Source: Bryopsis sp. KO-2023 (Eukaryota; Chlorophyta; Ulvophyceae; Bryopsidales; Bryopsidaceae). From it: a stretch of DNA of 64,000 nucleotides. The translations under genes were made by a program, and so were the position numbers. The notes below the pieces were generated by a model. That model saw only the letters and a list, made by a program, of their open reading frames with translations, did no database searches and had not been told where the DNA came from. This document shows positions 22,371-34,600 of this stretch, piece by piece. The stretch covers positions 2,790,001 to 2,854,000 of the forward strand of contig BSYQ01000011.1 of NCBI GenBank assembly GCA_030272585.1, written 5' to 3'. Positions within the stretch are counted from its first letter, which is position 1. The number at the start of each line of letters is the position of its first letter.

Positions 22371-22844
22371 AGATTGATTCGTCACGACGCTGTTCGTGAC
22401 ACTTTGTTTCAAATTGCTCGATCGGCTGGGGCGCATCCACGCTTGGAGATGCATGTGGATTCTTCGTTTGCGCGCCCGGCGAAGGTTTTCATTCCATTAT
22501 GGCACCATGGTAAAGCATGCGTTGTGGATGTTACGGTTGCTCACCCTTTGCAACAAGCAACGTTGGCGGGTGCTACTCGCGAAGCAGGTGCTGGTTTGCG
22601 TCGTTGTTTGCAGCGGAAGGCAGAGGTGTCGTCACGTTGTCATGAGTTGGGTTTGGACTTTGTTTGCTTTGCGGCCGAGACCTTTGGGGGGTTTTCTTCT
22701 GATTGTCAGCTTTTGGTTCGTTCTTTCTCTCGGTCGTTAGCAATTATTCAACATCTCCCGTTTTCAGTGGTGGTAGAACGGGCATGGCAGCAGCTTTCTC
22801 TTTCTTTGCATCGATCGCAAGGGTTTGCTTTTTTGGAGCGCTGG
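22371..22844 (+). pseudogene. LINE relic, piece 2: C-terminal endonuclease-like region
   Basis: It continues the polyprotein from 12030 in the same frame: after VGGA comes RLIRHDAVRDTLFQIARSAG. The segment RPAKVFIPLWHHGKACVVDVTVAHPL recalls the restriction-like endonuclease region found C-terminal to RT in some LINE groups; this assignment is inference. The frame has no stop up to 22844, where element B interrupts it after LERW. The reading frame was therefore intact when both insertions occurred. Confidence 0.8.
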
Positions 22845-23249
22845 CAGAGCTGGGCAGTAACCCGTTTGTAACGCACCGTACCGTAACGTACAGGGTCGGT
22901 ACAGTAACGTGTCCGGTCGGTGCACGCACCGACCGGACGTTACAACACGTTGCACACGTTACAACAACGACCCAGTCGGTACAACAACGTCCAAGTCCGG
23001 TACAACAACGATCTGACGTTACTGTAACGCCAAAGCGTTGTTGTAATGCAATACGTTATCAGTAACGTCTACATCGGCTGCTGTAACGTCCGCACCGAGG
23101 CAAGACGTTACAACAACGATCGGTTGCGTTACGTGTAACGATAACACGTTACAACAACGGCCAGGTCGGTACAACAACGTAATGACGTTGCAGTAACGTC
23201 ATGTGGATGACGTACAAAGTAACCCCCGTAGGGTCCCCAGAACCCAAGG

Positions 23250-23325
23250 GAACCGAGTGGGATTCGAACACCGTACCGCACGATGCCGAATCATCTACAC
23301 TGAGCGCTAAGCCAAGTAGACCACG
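23250..23325 (-). other. tRNA-like sequence of element B, left copy
   Basis: On the minus strand the A-box-like TGGCTTAGCGC (complement of 23304-23314) and B-box-like GTGTTCGAATCCC (complement of 23259-23271) are correctly spaced. It is the inverted partner of the copy at 23415-23490 and points away from the centre. The stems are degenerate. Confidence 0.65.
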
Positions 23326-23414
23326 ATGATTTTGTGGCTGTTGCGATCATATACCTTAATCTGTTTGTAATTCTGTGAAATTAGGGTATATCATTGCAAC
23401 AACCACAAAATCAT

Positions 23415-23490
23415 CGTGGTCCACTTGGCTTAGCGCTCAGTGTAGATGATTCGGCATCGTGCGGTACGGTGTTCGAATCCCACTCGGTTC
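23415..23490 (+). other. tRNA-like sequence of element B, right copy
   Basis: tggcttagcgc at 23426-23436 (A box) and gtgttcgaatccc at 23469-23481 (B box). It is followed by the hairpin block ggggaccctgcgggggtcac (23502-23521), which is shared with element C. Confidence 0.65.
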
Positions 23491-23815
23491 CCTTGGGTTC
23501 TGGGGACCCTGCGGGGGTCACTTTGTACGTCATCCACATGACGTTACTGCAACGTCCTTACGTTGTTGTACCGAACGTCGTACTGTCTGTGTCGGTACAA
23601 CAACGTCAGTGACACGTTGCAACAACGACCGTTATACGGGTGCCGCCCGTTGGCGACAACGTATTGTACCGACCGGGTACCGATGTTGTACCGTAACGTG
23701 AAAATATCCGGTACCGTACCGTACCGTAACGACCCCTTACGGTACGGTACGGTATGTAACGTGTCGTACCGTACCGTAGGGGGTCGTTACGGTACAGCCC
23801 AGCTCTGAGCGCTAC

Positions 23816-23930
23816 CCCATTCTTGTTGATTCATTTTCTTTTGATAGGGGCTAGACAGTTGTATGTACCTGGGATTTATATTTGTGAATAAAAACGGACA
23901 TGTGTAATCAGCTTCGATCACACCCAGAAC
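23816..23930 (+). pseudogene. LINE relic, piece 3: end of the ORF and start of the 3' UTR
   Basis: After element B the LINE frame resumes (PILVDSFSFDRG...) and ends at a TAA near 23889. A second stretch of the same 3' UTR appears to follow element C, at about 24403-24470, with GTT-rich sequence at its end. Confidence 0.6.
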
Positions 23931-24393
23931 AGTGATAGGACTTTACGGTTACGGTCACCGTAACCGTACCGTAACGCCGTAACCGGACCGTAACCGGAGT
24001 ACAATTTTTGTCGGAAAATCGTACTTTTACGGCCGTAACCGTAGCTCCGTACCGCTCCGTACCGCTCCGTACCGGATCGTAATGACCGTAACGGCCGTAC
24101 CAACCGTAAACCGTAGAAAGTGACCCCCGCAGGGTCCCGCGATTCCAAAAGAACCCAGGGGGATTCGAACCTGCGACCCTACAGACTGCAACCTATCGCT
24201 TTAACACTGAACCACACTACTTCACGATGATTTAGGGCCTGCCGTAGCTATACCGTACCTGTTCCGTACCGTAAAAACAGCATATTACTCCGGTTACGGT
24301 ACGGAGTTACGGCCGTAGTACGGTGACCGTAACCCGACCGTAACCGGACCGGACCGGAGCCGGACCAAAAAATCGGCCCAAGTCCTATCTCTG
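23931..24393. mobile_element. Element C: CCGTAACC-armed element with one tRNA-like core, 463 bp
   Basis: Exact 9-bp target duplications acccagaac (23922-23930 and 24394-24402). Terminal inverted repeats: agtgataggactt at the left against the complement of aagtcctatctctg at the right (one mismatch). Both arms consist of CCGTAACCG, CCGTACC and GGACCGG motifs. The core has one tRNA-like sequence on the minus strand. This is the most compact and best-bounded member of the family. Confidence 0.88.
24120..24222 (-). other. tRNA-like sequence and hairpin block of element C
   Basis: On the minus strand TGTGGTTCAGTGTTAAAGCG (complement of 24197-24216) is close to a canonical A box and GGTTCGAATCC (24171-24161) is a perfect B box. 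CTTTTGG, a possible Pol III terminator, follows at once. Then comes the block whose complement is gtgacccccgcagggtcccg (24120-24139), shared with element B. Confidence 0.7.
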
Positions 24394-24402
24394 ACCCAGA
24401 AC

Positions 24403-25699
24403 AACGACCAAAATACCAAATACAAATTTGTGCTGTGTGTTTGTGATGTAAATGTTGTTGTTGCACATAAAGACAAGATTCCACCGCCGTATTAACAATG
24501 TTTGGTGCAAACTCATCTATAGAAAAAAGTCTTTAAAAAAGGACACTCATTCACATTCACCCCTCACGGAGCAAAACACGTTTCAACGATCAGCGAGAAT
24601 AGCCACACTGATATCGAATACGTCCACACCACCAATTAGATGCTAGCGGCTATTACCGTGCACGAAAAACTCCAAACCGCTGATCTCACCAACATATTAA
24701 ACTATGGCCTTACTAAAGATTGTACAAATAACCACTGTGAATCGCAAGACTGGATCCAAACTGAGTGAACATGCACAGTTGAAAACACTTCAATATTTGC
24801 CACCTAGTCGAGCAAATCTGTGTTGATTGTGTTCTCCCATCACCCCCTCTATTCCTAATCCGCTGGTAAACCCCTATCAGCCAAGCCACGAACATTATTC
24901 CGAGACAAGTGTAACCGACCATTGCCCCTCCATAGACTGACCGAAAGCCTTTGGAACAAATACACAAATCCCACGATGGCAGCTCAGAATAAAACGCGGA
25001 ACTCTGATAAGCGATCTTGAACAAGGTGAAACAATTGATCAATATCTGGCTTGCTTTTTTTGTTTTACTTCGTATAACAGTACTGAGAAAGAGAAACCAA
25101 TAACAGAGCCTCAATCATAAACCAATAATTTAGAGAACAAAGAGGTGCTCCAAAAGCAACAAAGTTCCAACAAAAAGAAAAAAGAAATGGAACTCGCAAA
25201 GAATCATTGTGGAAAGTGGTTTGTTAGGGCTGACTTAGGGTTGAGTTCAGTTTGTTATGTTTGGCTCGCGCTTGGAGAGTGACAGGGGATGAATATATTG
25301 CAAAAGTGGTTGGAAACAGTTTCGGCGTACTAAACCTAAAAGAATGTGGCACAACTGCTTCAGTTTCTTTTCGCCTTGTCTCTTGATCAGTTAAATTCTT
25401 TGATCTGGAATCATATCTACAATACTTGAGAAGGTTCGAAGGAGATGTTTCAGACCGAAGCGATTCGACAGCCATTCCGATTGTGGTAGTTCATGTGTGG
25501 CCAAAATATTTTGGCCTTTAACAACGCTAAGATCATTGCTATACCTTTGTCTCTCAACAGCATTTCAAACACCTATCCATGGTCCCAGAACTGCACATGA
25601 AAGCACACCTATCTGCTGTTCAAACAATCAACAGTGGGAATCCAGTTTTCTTCCTCGTCTAAATGTGTATCTGTACAAATGAACTCTTCCCTCTCCCCC
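24403..25699. other. intergenic; LINE tail and 3' flank of the FBF1-like gene
   Basis: LINE 3' sequence to about 24470, then no recognised gene. A minus-strand frame at 24713-25114 encodes a short hydrophobic stretch (GGAMVGYTCLGIMFVAWLIG) but has no other support. The remainder is probably the 3' UTR of the minus-strand gene. Confidence 0.4.
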
Positions 25700-28600
25700 T
25701 CATAGCCCCTCAGGCTCAACCTCCTCGAAAGAATCTGTAGTGCTGCCAGGATTTAGCAGAGGAATGAAACAAGGTGGGGTCAAAGTGTCAGCCCCTGCTT
25801 TGGAGGACACCCTTGGAGGTGGTCCAGGCTGATCTCCTCCTGGGTTCAGGATTGAGTTCACTGTGTTGGCCACACCAGACGGCAAGATGGAGTTCATTGG
25901 CTGGATGGGTGGCGGTTGAGTTGATGTCAAGTATTTTTGGTGGCGAAGAAGGTCAATTTCTCTCAGTTGCACTGAAAGATTGGAGGCCATGGCACATGCG
26001 CTCTTGTTGACACTTGAAAAATGGTGAAATCCATCGGCTGATTGAGCTTGCTGCAAAAAGGCGATCTGCATCATGATAAAACCAATGCATTTCATAGTAA
26101 GTCCAATTTTTCAACACAGTAAGTTTATAGCTTTTCTTTCTGGAAATCTTTTCACTCTGTTGGATGGGGCATCGTCAGCAAAATTTGCCTAAGTTTTCGA
26201 TGGAAGTCTCATTTTTGCACACCTGTGATGACAAATGCACGTTTGATTTCTTTGCTTCTTGTTCCAATTGTTTCAAATCCACCCCAGCATGGCCCAGCAT
26301 CTTCCTGAGACTGTTTTGACTGTTCCTGTTTCTCCCCCCGCTTCTTCTTGTTCGTTTGGCTTGATTGCTGCTGCCATATTTCCGAGGGCCACCACCATGA
26401 CTGCTCAAGATCTGATCAAAACCTTCTTCCACCCCATCACATCCATGCTGTGCTGGGACTGCATTATTCCTTCGTGGGCTTTTGGCTTGATTTCCTTGGA
26501 TGCTTAGCTTGCATTCGGTGCTGTCCCAAAGCACTTGTGTTGTCAGACCTTCGCTGGACATCAATTGGACGGTTTCCGAGAGCTTTTGTTTTGCCAGTCG
26601 GGCTTCTGCCGCAGCTGAATTCAGGGCTTCTCTCTCCAGACATATCTGTTGGTGTCGAAGCTCCAGCTCATCACGCTGCCGTGCGACACTCTGCAGGAAA
26701 TTAAAAGCACTCACCAAACCATTTATCTCACAACTGGTATGCTAAGAAATGAAACAAGTGTTTCCAATCTTTATCGATAGTTGGAGGATGTGGGGGTGGG
26801 TCTACGCCAAAAGTTGTCTCAGTGGCCAACCCACTTCTTTTTCCATTGCTAGAGCCCTTCTTTCATTTTCAAGAGATTCTTGCTGGGCAGCACATTGCAT
26901 CCATTCTTCTTGGAGTTTTTTTTGGCCTTCGTTCAGCTCCAGCATCATGTTGGGCACATCCTGAGTCAAATCCCTGAGCTCTTGCATTTTCACATCCACA
27001 AATCCCAGCGCTTCAGAAACACGCTCCGACTCTTCTGACAGCGTTTGAGCCTCTTTCTGAAAGAGAATTTGATCCATAAAAAAAAAAATCACGGGCACAA
27101 TCGGATCATCTTCAAAACCCAGCAGGAAAAACAAACAAAAGTAAAATTAATGGAATGAAAAAAGTGCAAAATGAAACAAAGTCGTGAAGCGTGACCAACA
27201 GTCAATCGTAATGAACTGGAATCCATCTGAATTTTTGTACTGTTGGATTTTCTTTTAGTGAAGCGAAGCACGATAACACTATGCATGCTGTTGTTAGGAA
27301 TTTAACTGTTGCAACCTGCATTTCTTCTCTGCTGCTTTCTATCGACTGCTTGCGGCTTTCCAAATCGTCCTTGATAGAGTTCAATCTGCCCTCCTCTTCA
27401 TTCGCAGCCCTTTGTGCCATGGTCGCCATAGCATCCAGCTCAGATATCCTCCTCCTGGTGTCCATTTCTTCCTGCTGCAGGGCCCTCAACGCATTCACAG
27501 CTTTTCCTTGCTCCTCTGCCAGTCGCCGCCTTTCTGCATCCATCTCACCCAGCATCGTTCTCCTCTCCTGGGTTTTCGGTGCCAGATACACATTCCCCAT
27601 CAAATTTTTGGGTGCAGAATGGTTCTCTCTCCTCTCCCCAAAGTGAAAAAAAAAAATAGAAACAGGACAACAAAAGGAAGATTAACAGCATTGTGAGGGT
27701 GGCGTTACCTGTCTCCTCTCTTCTCTTGCATTCTCAACCAGTTTCCTTTCCAGTTCGAGCTGCTGTCGAACATCAGCTCGATCATCTTCCAAAGTCTTGT
27801 AGAATGCATCCAGTCGTGAATGCTCTCTCGCCAACCTTGCCCTCTCGCCTTGCACCTCATCCCTATATTCAAAATTAAAAATAAGCAGGGGAGGAAGGGT
27901 GAAGTTCGAATATGGTTACAGAGAGCTTGGTTTGTTATACATTTGCACAGTTTAGCCTCAATATGATGGATATATTTAAAAACAATAACCTCAGAAACCA
28001 CCAAATTTGTTTTAAAATCTTGTCAACAAACACTACCCATGATATATAACCATCCTCACACAGACATCTTGAGTCTGAAATTTTCGGAGTTTTCTCTACC
28101 CACCGATCTTGACTTGCAGTTTTTTCAATCTTTTCCAAGAGCTCAATGATTTGAGTTTTCAAAGCATCCAAGCCTCGTTCCCTTTTCTCCAGAGCTCTTT
28201 CACGGTCCATGACCAGTTTTTCACGCAAGTCCAGTTTCTTGCCTCTTTCGGGTAATTCTCCTTTCAGAAAAATGGAAACCTCTTTTTCTCTTGCCACTGC
28301 AGACGAAGCCAAAGCTTCTATCTATCCCCACAAAACAGGAAAAAAACTGTTATTTTTGAAAAAGCTGGATTTCATCACCACACCAAGGGTTAAATCCATC
28401 CAGTAGCAGAAAGACATTGGGTTCAAATTTTTGACTGTTCGTGAGCTCACCTCTTTCCAGGTATTTTGTGCCGTGGCCAACAAACTAGCTTCCACCACAT
28501 TGAAATCTCTTTGGCTGCAGAGTTGCACTCCCGTCACTGGAGGAACGCTTTTTCCAGGAATAGGCCCCGCATCTTTTCCTGGCACATCCTCATCCCTGCC

Positions 28601-31600
28601 AATAATACAAAATCAGAACCAGAGGCTGCTGCGATGACTCTTTTAGGGTGTCACTTAACATTCATTATGTTGTTTCAGGACAAACTCCACAGAGGAAATC
28701 TGGATCTTTGCTTTTCTATTGCACTAAACTCCTCATTCATGTGATAAGGTTCAAGGCTGGAAATATTCCGTGTAACCCTGAATTTAAGACAACCCTTACA
28801 TTCCGACAGCACCAGTGGTAGCATGGACCTCTCTGAATGGACATGTTCCCTCCTTTCTGACTTTGGGTCCAAGTTCCTGGCTTGGCAGAGGCTCATGAGC
28901 AAATCCGATGGTGGATGACCTCTTACTGCATTGCAAGTCTAATTCTGGAATCTCACTCGATCCGGCAAATTGGTTTTCCCCAACAACATCCACCGCTTCA
29001 CCAGTGATTTTCTCTGCTGATTTCTGGGGAGGTAATGTAGGGCCGCCGTTGGGAGACACGGATGTGTTGATAACATGCGTCGGTTTGGCCGTTGCTTGGC
29101 TCTCTTGAGAGGAGGATGGCAACCTTGGTATGGATGTTGAGATTTCTCCTGCAAAAATTTCCACCCCATCCTAAATCGCATCCATCCAGTAAACCCAAAA
29201 AAAGGGAGTGAGGAAAGATTCCGACACGCAGTGAAACTAACCCCCAAAACCCAACTGTGATAGGTCAACTGGCCTTGGAGGACTGACAGCTACCAAATCG
29301 ATTGATCAATCTTATTCTTTAATTTGAGAGCATCAGTTGCCCAACTGGATATTGACCACCTCCACCCAATTGGAGAAACCTGATGTGTGTTTGCAAATTG
29401 AATTGTTCACTATCAATGTGAAACTGTGCATAGAGATGCACTCTGTATCCACCTCTGGGGTTAGATTCTGAGCTTTGCTGCTCTTTCTCTCCAAAATTCT
29501 TGTTGTGAATCAAAGGCGATGTCAGCATCTGCCCTTTGGAAACAGTTGATTCCCCTTCTGCAGTGGAGGCCTGACCAAAAACCACAAAGCTGACAGACTC
29601 TCAAATCTAATTCATTCAAAACTCCACAAGAATTTTGAATGTTAGTGAGTTGTGTATCACCTTTTCCACAATTTTTGGTGGTGGTACGTTTTTCAGTGAC
29701 GCTGTGGATTTTGATGGATGTTGCTTGTTTGATTGAAATCCTTCCTTTTCCTCCATCTGTTTCCAGAGTGCCTCTCTCCTTGCTTTCGCAGCAAGAATTA
29801 CACTTTGAACCTGTCCGTGCATCGTAGACTTACGACCATGTGTCCGAAAATTTCGTAAAACCTTTGGATTTTTTACCCTGTGTATCGATACTCTTTTTGG
29901 CTCTGCAAGAGCCTTTTTTCGTTTCCATGAAAGTCTTGTATTTTTCTTTATAAGAAATCTGGTTCAATGGTATCGAATTCATGATGCACCCCAATCCTCA
30001 ACTTTGTTTATCTCGTACATGCTCAAGATCTGCCATCAGTTCATTGGAATGCCTATGGTTTTCGTTTTGTATACGTGTTTGCTTGAAGGGGTTGACAAGG
30101 TTTTTATTATCTGAGGAGTCTAGACAGAGTTTGGTACGAACACTCCTCCACTCGGTTTGAGGTGGTCTTGAGCCCTTTTCCAGTCGGAAGGCTGCCCTTG
30201 ATCGGGATTAGAGTTTGGGTAGAAAACATGTGCAAAATCCAGTTCCCATCTACTCTTGGTCAGGATATTCACACAGGGGAAAAAAGAATCATTGTGAATT
30301 CGTCCACACCTACTCACCTCAGAAATTTCAGGAGCTTTGTCCTCCATCAACGGAAGTTTCGAAACTCGATTGCTTCGATCCATTTTGAAGCCTGTCTCTG
30401 GTTTTGTTGATTTGGGGCCGTCTTTTACGCTGATTTTGTTTTCCTCTTTTCCCAGAGTTTCCTTGGAATTGATCACGGCGTTTCTTTTTCGTGGGGCTCC
30501 AGGCATCAAGATTTGAGAGCCGCCAGCCCCTCCAGAATTTTTCAGCATGGATTTTGCCTCTGTGCAATTGCCCATTGAATTGGGAAGTGATGGTTTGAAA
30601 AAAAGGGTGACGACAAGGTTGCACTTCAATAGGCCACAGCAAATAATTTGAAAAAAAGGGACATAATATTTCAATTCCAAATGGAGATCGCTTCAAATAC
30701 TTTGGTCTGGTGGTAAGGAGAAAAAAAATGATATTTGCGAATTTATTGTCTCCTGGGAGATCATCCCAGTCTGAAGATGTTCCATATATTTTATACATAT
30801 ATTGAATTGAATTGAAAGATTTTACACAAAGTCAAAAGGTCGAGTGCAGCCTGTTAGCAGCCCGTTCATAGAAATGTGTTATAGGCTGACTCAGAAAGAA
30901 ACCACCGTATCATCACAATGTCCACATTTAGCTCTCAACCCCATCGGTAAATTGAGAAGAAAGTGATTTGAGAACCTCCAGAAAAAACGCTGACCAGAAT
31001 TGCCAGAAAAGATCGCTTGTCCGATATATACTGATCATCAAGTATTTTTCTTGCCACCAGAAATATTGCTTAGGATTGTTTAATACATTGAATGGAAGAA
31101 ATGGCCTTCTTCCTTAAGGATGAAGGACTGGATGGTCCAGCCAAAAATTGGAATAAGAGCAGAACATTTGGCAAGAGGGATATTTCAGATGGATCGTGAG
31201 CTACTGGCACCAGTGGAGTTTTGTGTGGAAGTGCAGGGCATTTATTTATCCATTTATTTATTCATTTAATTTTCTTCGGAGAGGGAGAAGACACCACTGC
31301 TTCAACAATAGAAAACCGTGGCCATAATCGTAGATTGGAACCATTTGACTCATTGGGCTTTCATCCTCGATTAATACATTTTTGGAAAGAAATTGAATTT
31401 GGAAAAAAAAACTACATCACGTCAGGGATCAATTCATTTTCTTTATTATGCATAATTCCGTACCTTTTGTTTGGGGTTGAGGAGAAAGAGCTGTGGATGG
31501 TGGCGATAAGAAGGACGGAACATAACCCCCTGCTTCATTGCCCCCATCATCGCTCTGTGAGTCTGACATGCTCGACATCTCCAGATCATCATCCACTACC

Positions 31601-34600
31601 ACAAAATCCTTTGCCATTCCAGTGGGTTTTTCATTTCTTGACGTTCTTTTGGGGGCCTCTTTTGTTGGAGAGGGTCGACTCGGGCCCTCAGGCAACAATC
31701 CTAAATCCAGTTCCCAATCAAAGTCGAAATCGTCCGGTTTCTTAATACCCAGATTATCAACCTTTCGATCAAGTGGTTTTTGCGCCTGGCCTTCATGCCC
31801 TTTCGAATTCAGATGGGTGTTGGGTGACTCTGCGTTGTTGCCTGCAGGCAATCCAAAGAGTGAAAAAGAGCTGAAATATCGATAAATTTTCTATTTCCGC
31901 TCCAATTTCTACTTCGTTTTTTTTTTTACACCGTGCCAACCATGGTGCAGCAACAGAAGAAAGTCCCACACAATTAGCCATTTCAAAGAATTCTTTCTCA
32001 ACCATACCCACATCCCTATGTATGAAAAACATACATCCCTGTGTTTTCGATTTTCCCCTCTTCTCCACCTCTTACTAAACCCACCTCTTGCAAGCATCAG
32101 AGGGTCTGGAGTGTTTGGCCTTGCTGCCCTCCTCCCTGCAATGTTGTTATCCGATGGCTTCGTCAAGCCTTTGTCACGAAGGGGATCCGAACCAACGCTG
32201 AATTCATTCCCTTCAATGTCCTCAGCCTCTAAAGCATCTACGCTCCAATTCAACTTTTCTGATGGTGGTCCTCCCCTTTGTTCTCCTTGAAGTTCTGAGA
32301 AAACGATAAAGCATAAAATGAAATTACACAAAGTGGAATGCTTATGAGCAGCTATTTTATTTTTCTATTTTTCTACTTATTTTCACCAGCTCAGCTCATC
32401 ATTTTGTTGCGTTGGTATTAAAAAATTCTTTGCCAGGACAAATGAAAGAAAACCTCAACCAAAATACGGTATTTTCTGGACTTTCCCTGAACAAAACCAC
32501 CACCGTCACTCGTCTTGCCCCCACGTAACACAGTCAGAAGCAGTGGAAATGAATACGGAATACGGAGTCCAAAATTTGAATACGAATACGGAAATATACG
32601 GTAAACTACGGTAAAAATTACGTTGGTTCAAGAAATAATTTTATGATCTACCAGATGCCAATTTACGATCTCTTGAGCTCGATACATCATATAAGCCACA
32701 TTAACAACATAAGATACTTCGGGAAAAAATTGACTTTGATTTTGATCGCATTTTACTCTATTTTTCCTAATTTTTCGGATTTTCTTTCGGTTTTCAACGA
32801 ATTCGGAACGTATTCATTTACCCTGGTCAGAAGAAGGAAAAACGTTTGAAAAAAATAAAATAAAAAAAATCTATATATAGAACGATACGACTCACACCTG
32901 AATCTGACTGTGCTGTTGTTTGGTCACTTCGTCCAGCTCTCCTCCCCATGCCACCTGAAGATGGCCTCGAAGTCCCGGGCCCAAATAACTGCAAATTCAA
33001 ACCTTGTCCAGGGCTGGTGGATTTTGCATTGCCTGCAGTTTTTGAATCTTCATCACCATCTTGGAAATAAGTCAGAAGTCTGCTGACCGAGGGGTCCTCC
33101 TCATCCTCCAGATTCTGTGCTTCAGATTCTCTTTCCCTAATGGCAGCAACAATGATATCAATGAGCCACAATCAGGTAGTTTCATTGGAATTCGTGTCGG
33201 AGCATATGGTGCGCACACTTGATTCTAAAAAGGTGCTTAAATGCTGACACACTTGGTTAACACCAGTGAGTTCATCGCTTTTTTTCTCCCTGAAACCCTT
33301 TCTGGGTGGTCTAAATTTGATGTCAACATCACCACAGCTCACTCAGACAAGATTGCCATATTTTGCGCCGTTTCCGTGAACCCACTGTCACCTCTGTTGC
33401 ACATCTTTTTTTTCTCGGAATGGGGTTGTCGGATCTTGCTGTGTGGGGGCTCCTCGGGTGGGGCTGGGATGGGCTGGTGCGACTGCCACAATCTCACTCC
33501 CAAAGCTCTCGTTATCATAGGAGTCATTATCAGATTCCTCGATATCAAGCTCAGGCGCTTTTTTCGCTGGAATCTTTGAAGCAACTTCTGACGTCCAAGC
33601 AAAATTACATCAGTGGATTTGGACCAGAAACGGATTTGTCCAGTCCCCCACTAAGAAAATTGAACATCGGAAGAAAAAGCATTGATATTGAGAAAATCAC
33701 ACTGACTCGTGCGGCTAACAGTGTTGTGGATACCTGGATCTTTCTTAGGGATTGTTCTGGGTTTTCCCCTTCCTAGGGGGTTCTTAAGCAACCCTCGAGA
33801 TACTGGAAAATCACCAAATCCAGCTTGCCGCGGTTCCGGATTTTGCACAGGGGGCCTTTGTTCCCTTGGACTGGGTTTCGATTTTCCGACCTGGGTCCAA
33901 GCAAATATCAACGTCACACTAATTACAAAAAATCCATATTTCTGAATTTTGAGAATGATTTCATTGAAATAGTGCTTGTTGGTTGATGGGGTCGAATGGT
34001 ATAATTCAGAACATTTCAGTTCGCTGCACACAACTATAAATGAAACGAAAAGAGCTTCGAAACCTAAAATAGAATTCCCTTCCCTCACGCGGGGCCGGGA
34101 AACTCGATCGATAGCTGCTGGGTTGGCAACCTTTTATTTTCTTGAATTGTATATTTTTTCATACAAACAAACGTATGTACCCAATATGGCGGGGAAAAAC
34201 AATCGCATCCAGAAAGTGAAATGCTTCGAGAGTGGTGCTCACCTTTTTCTTCACAGATGGACCATCGAACAGGGAATCAATGGCTCCGAAATCGCTTGAT
34301 GCAACAGTGGGCTTTGCCCCAGGCTTTGGAAGCAGGGAAGGCTGCAAAATGAAACATGTGCTGCATATTGGTTTCCATTGTTGGCATGCTGGATGAAACA
34401 TACATATTTACACCAGAAAAAATGAGTTTGCAAGGTCAAATAGTGGATTTGCAGAAAGTCATTTGTGTTCCTTTTATCGCCGGTCCAAGCACACCATACC
34501 CCTGTTGATGGCAGACCCCCCAAAGATGGTATTGAGGACCCTGCATCTAAAGAAGAAACAAAAGCAAAGCATCAGTTTTGTTAGCTGCATCAGATTTTCT

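Larger units (their letters stand above)
22845..23806. mobile_element. Element B: CGTTAC/AACAACG-armed inverted-repeat element with two tRNA-like cores, 962 bp
   Basis: Termini are inverted: cagagctgggc at the left against gcccagctct at the right. Flanking 9-mers gagcgctgg (22836-22844) and gagcgctac (23807-23815) match at 7 of 9 positions. The arms are saturated with CGTTAC, ACAACAACG and GGTAC motifs. The inner 150 bp or so of each arm are nearly perfect inverted copies around the centre atataccttaatctg...gggtatat. No protein-coding sequence. The architecture is the same as element A, but the arm motif differs. Confidence 0.8.

Noticed and set aside
24713-25114. Small membrane protein gene on the minus strand
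   Set aside because: A single short frame with one hydrophobic stretch and no start context, neighbouring exon or family resemblance.
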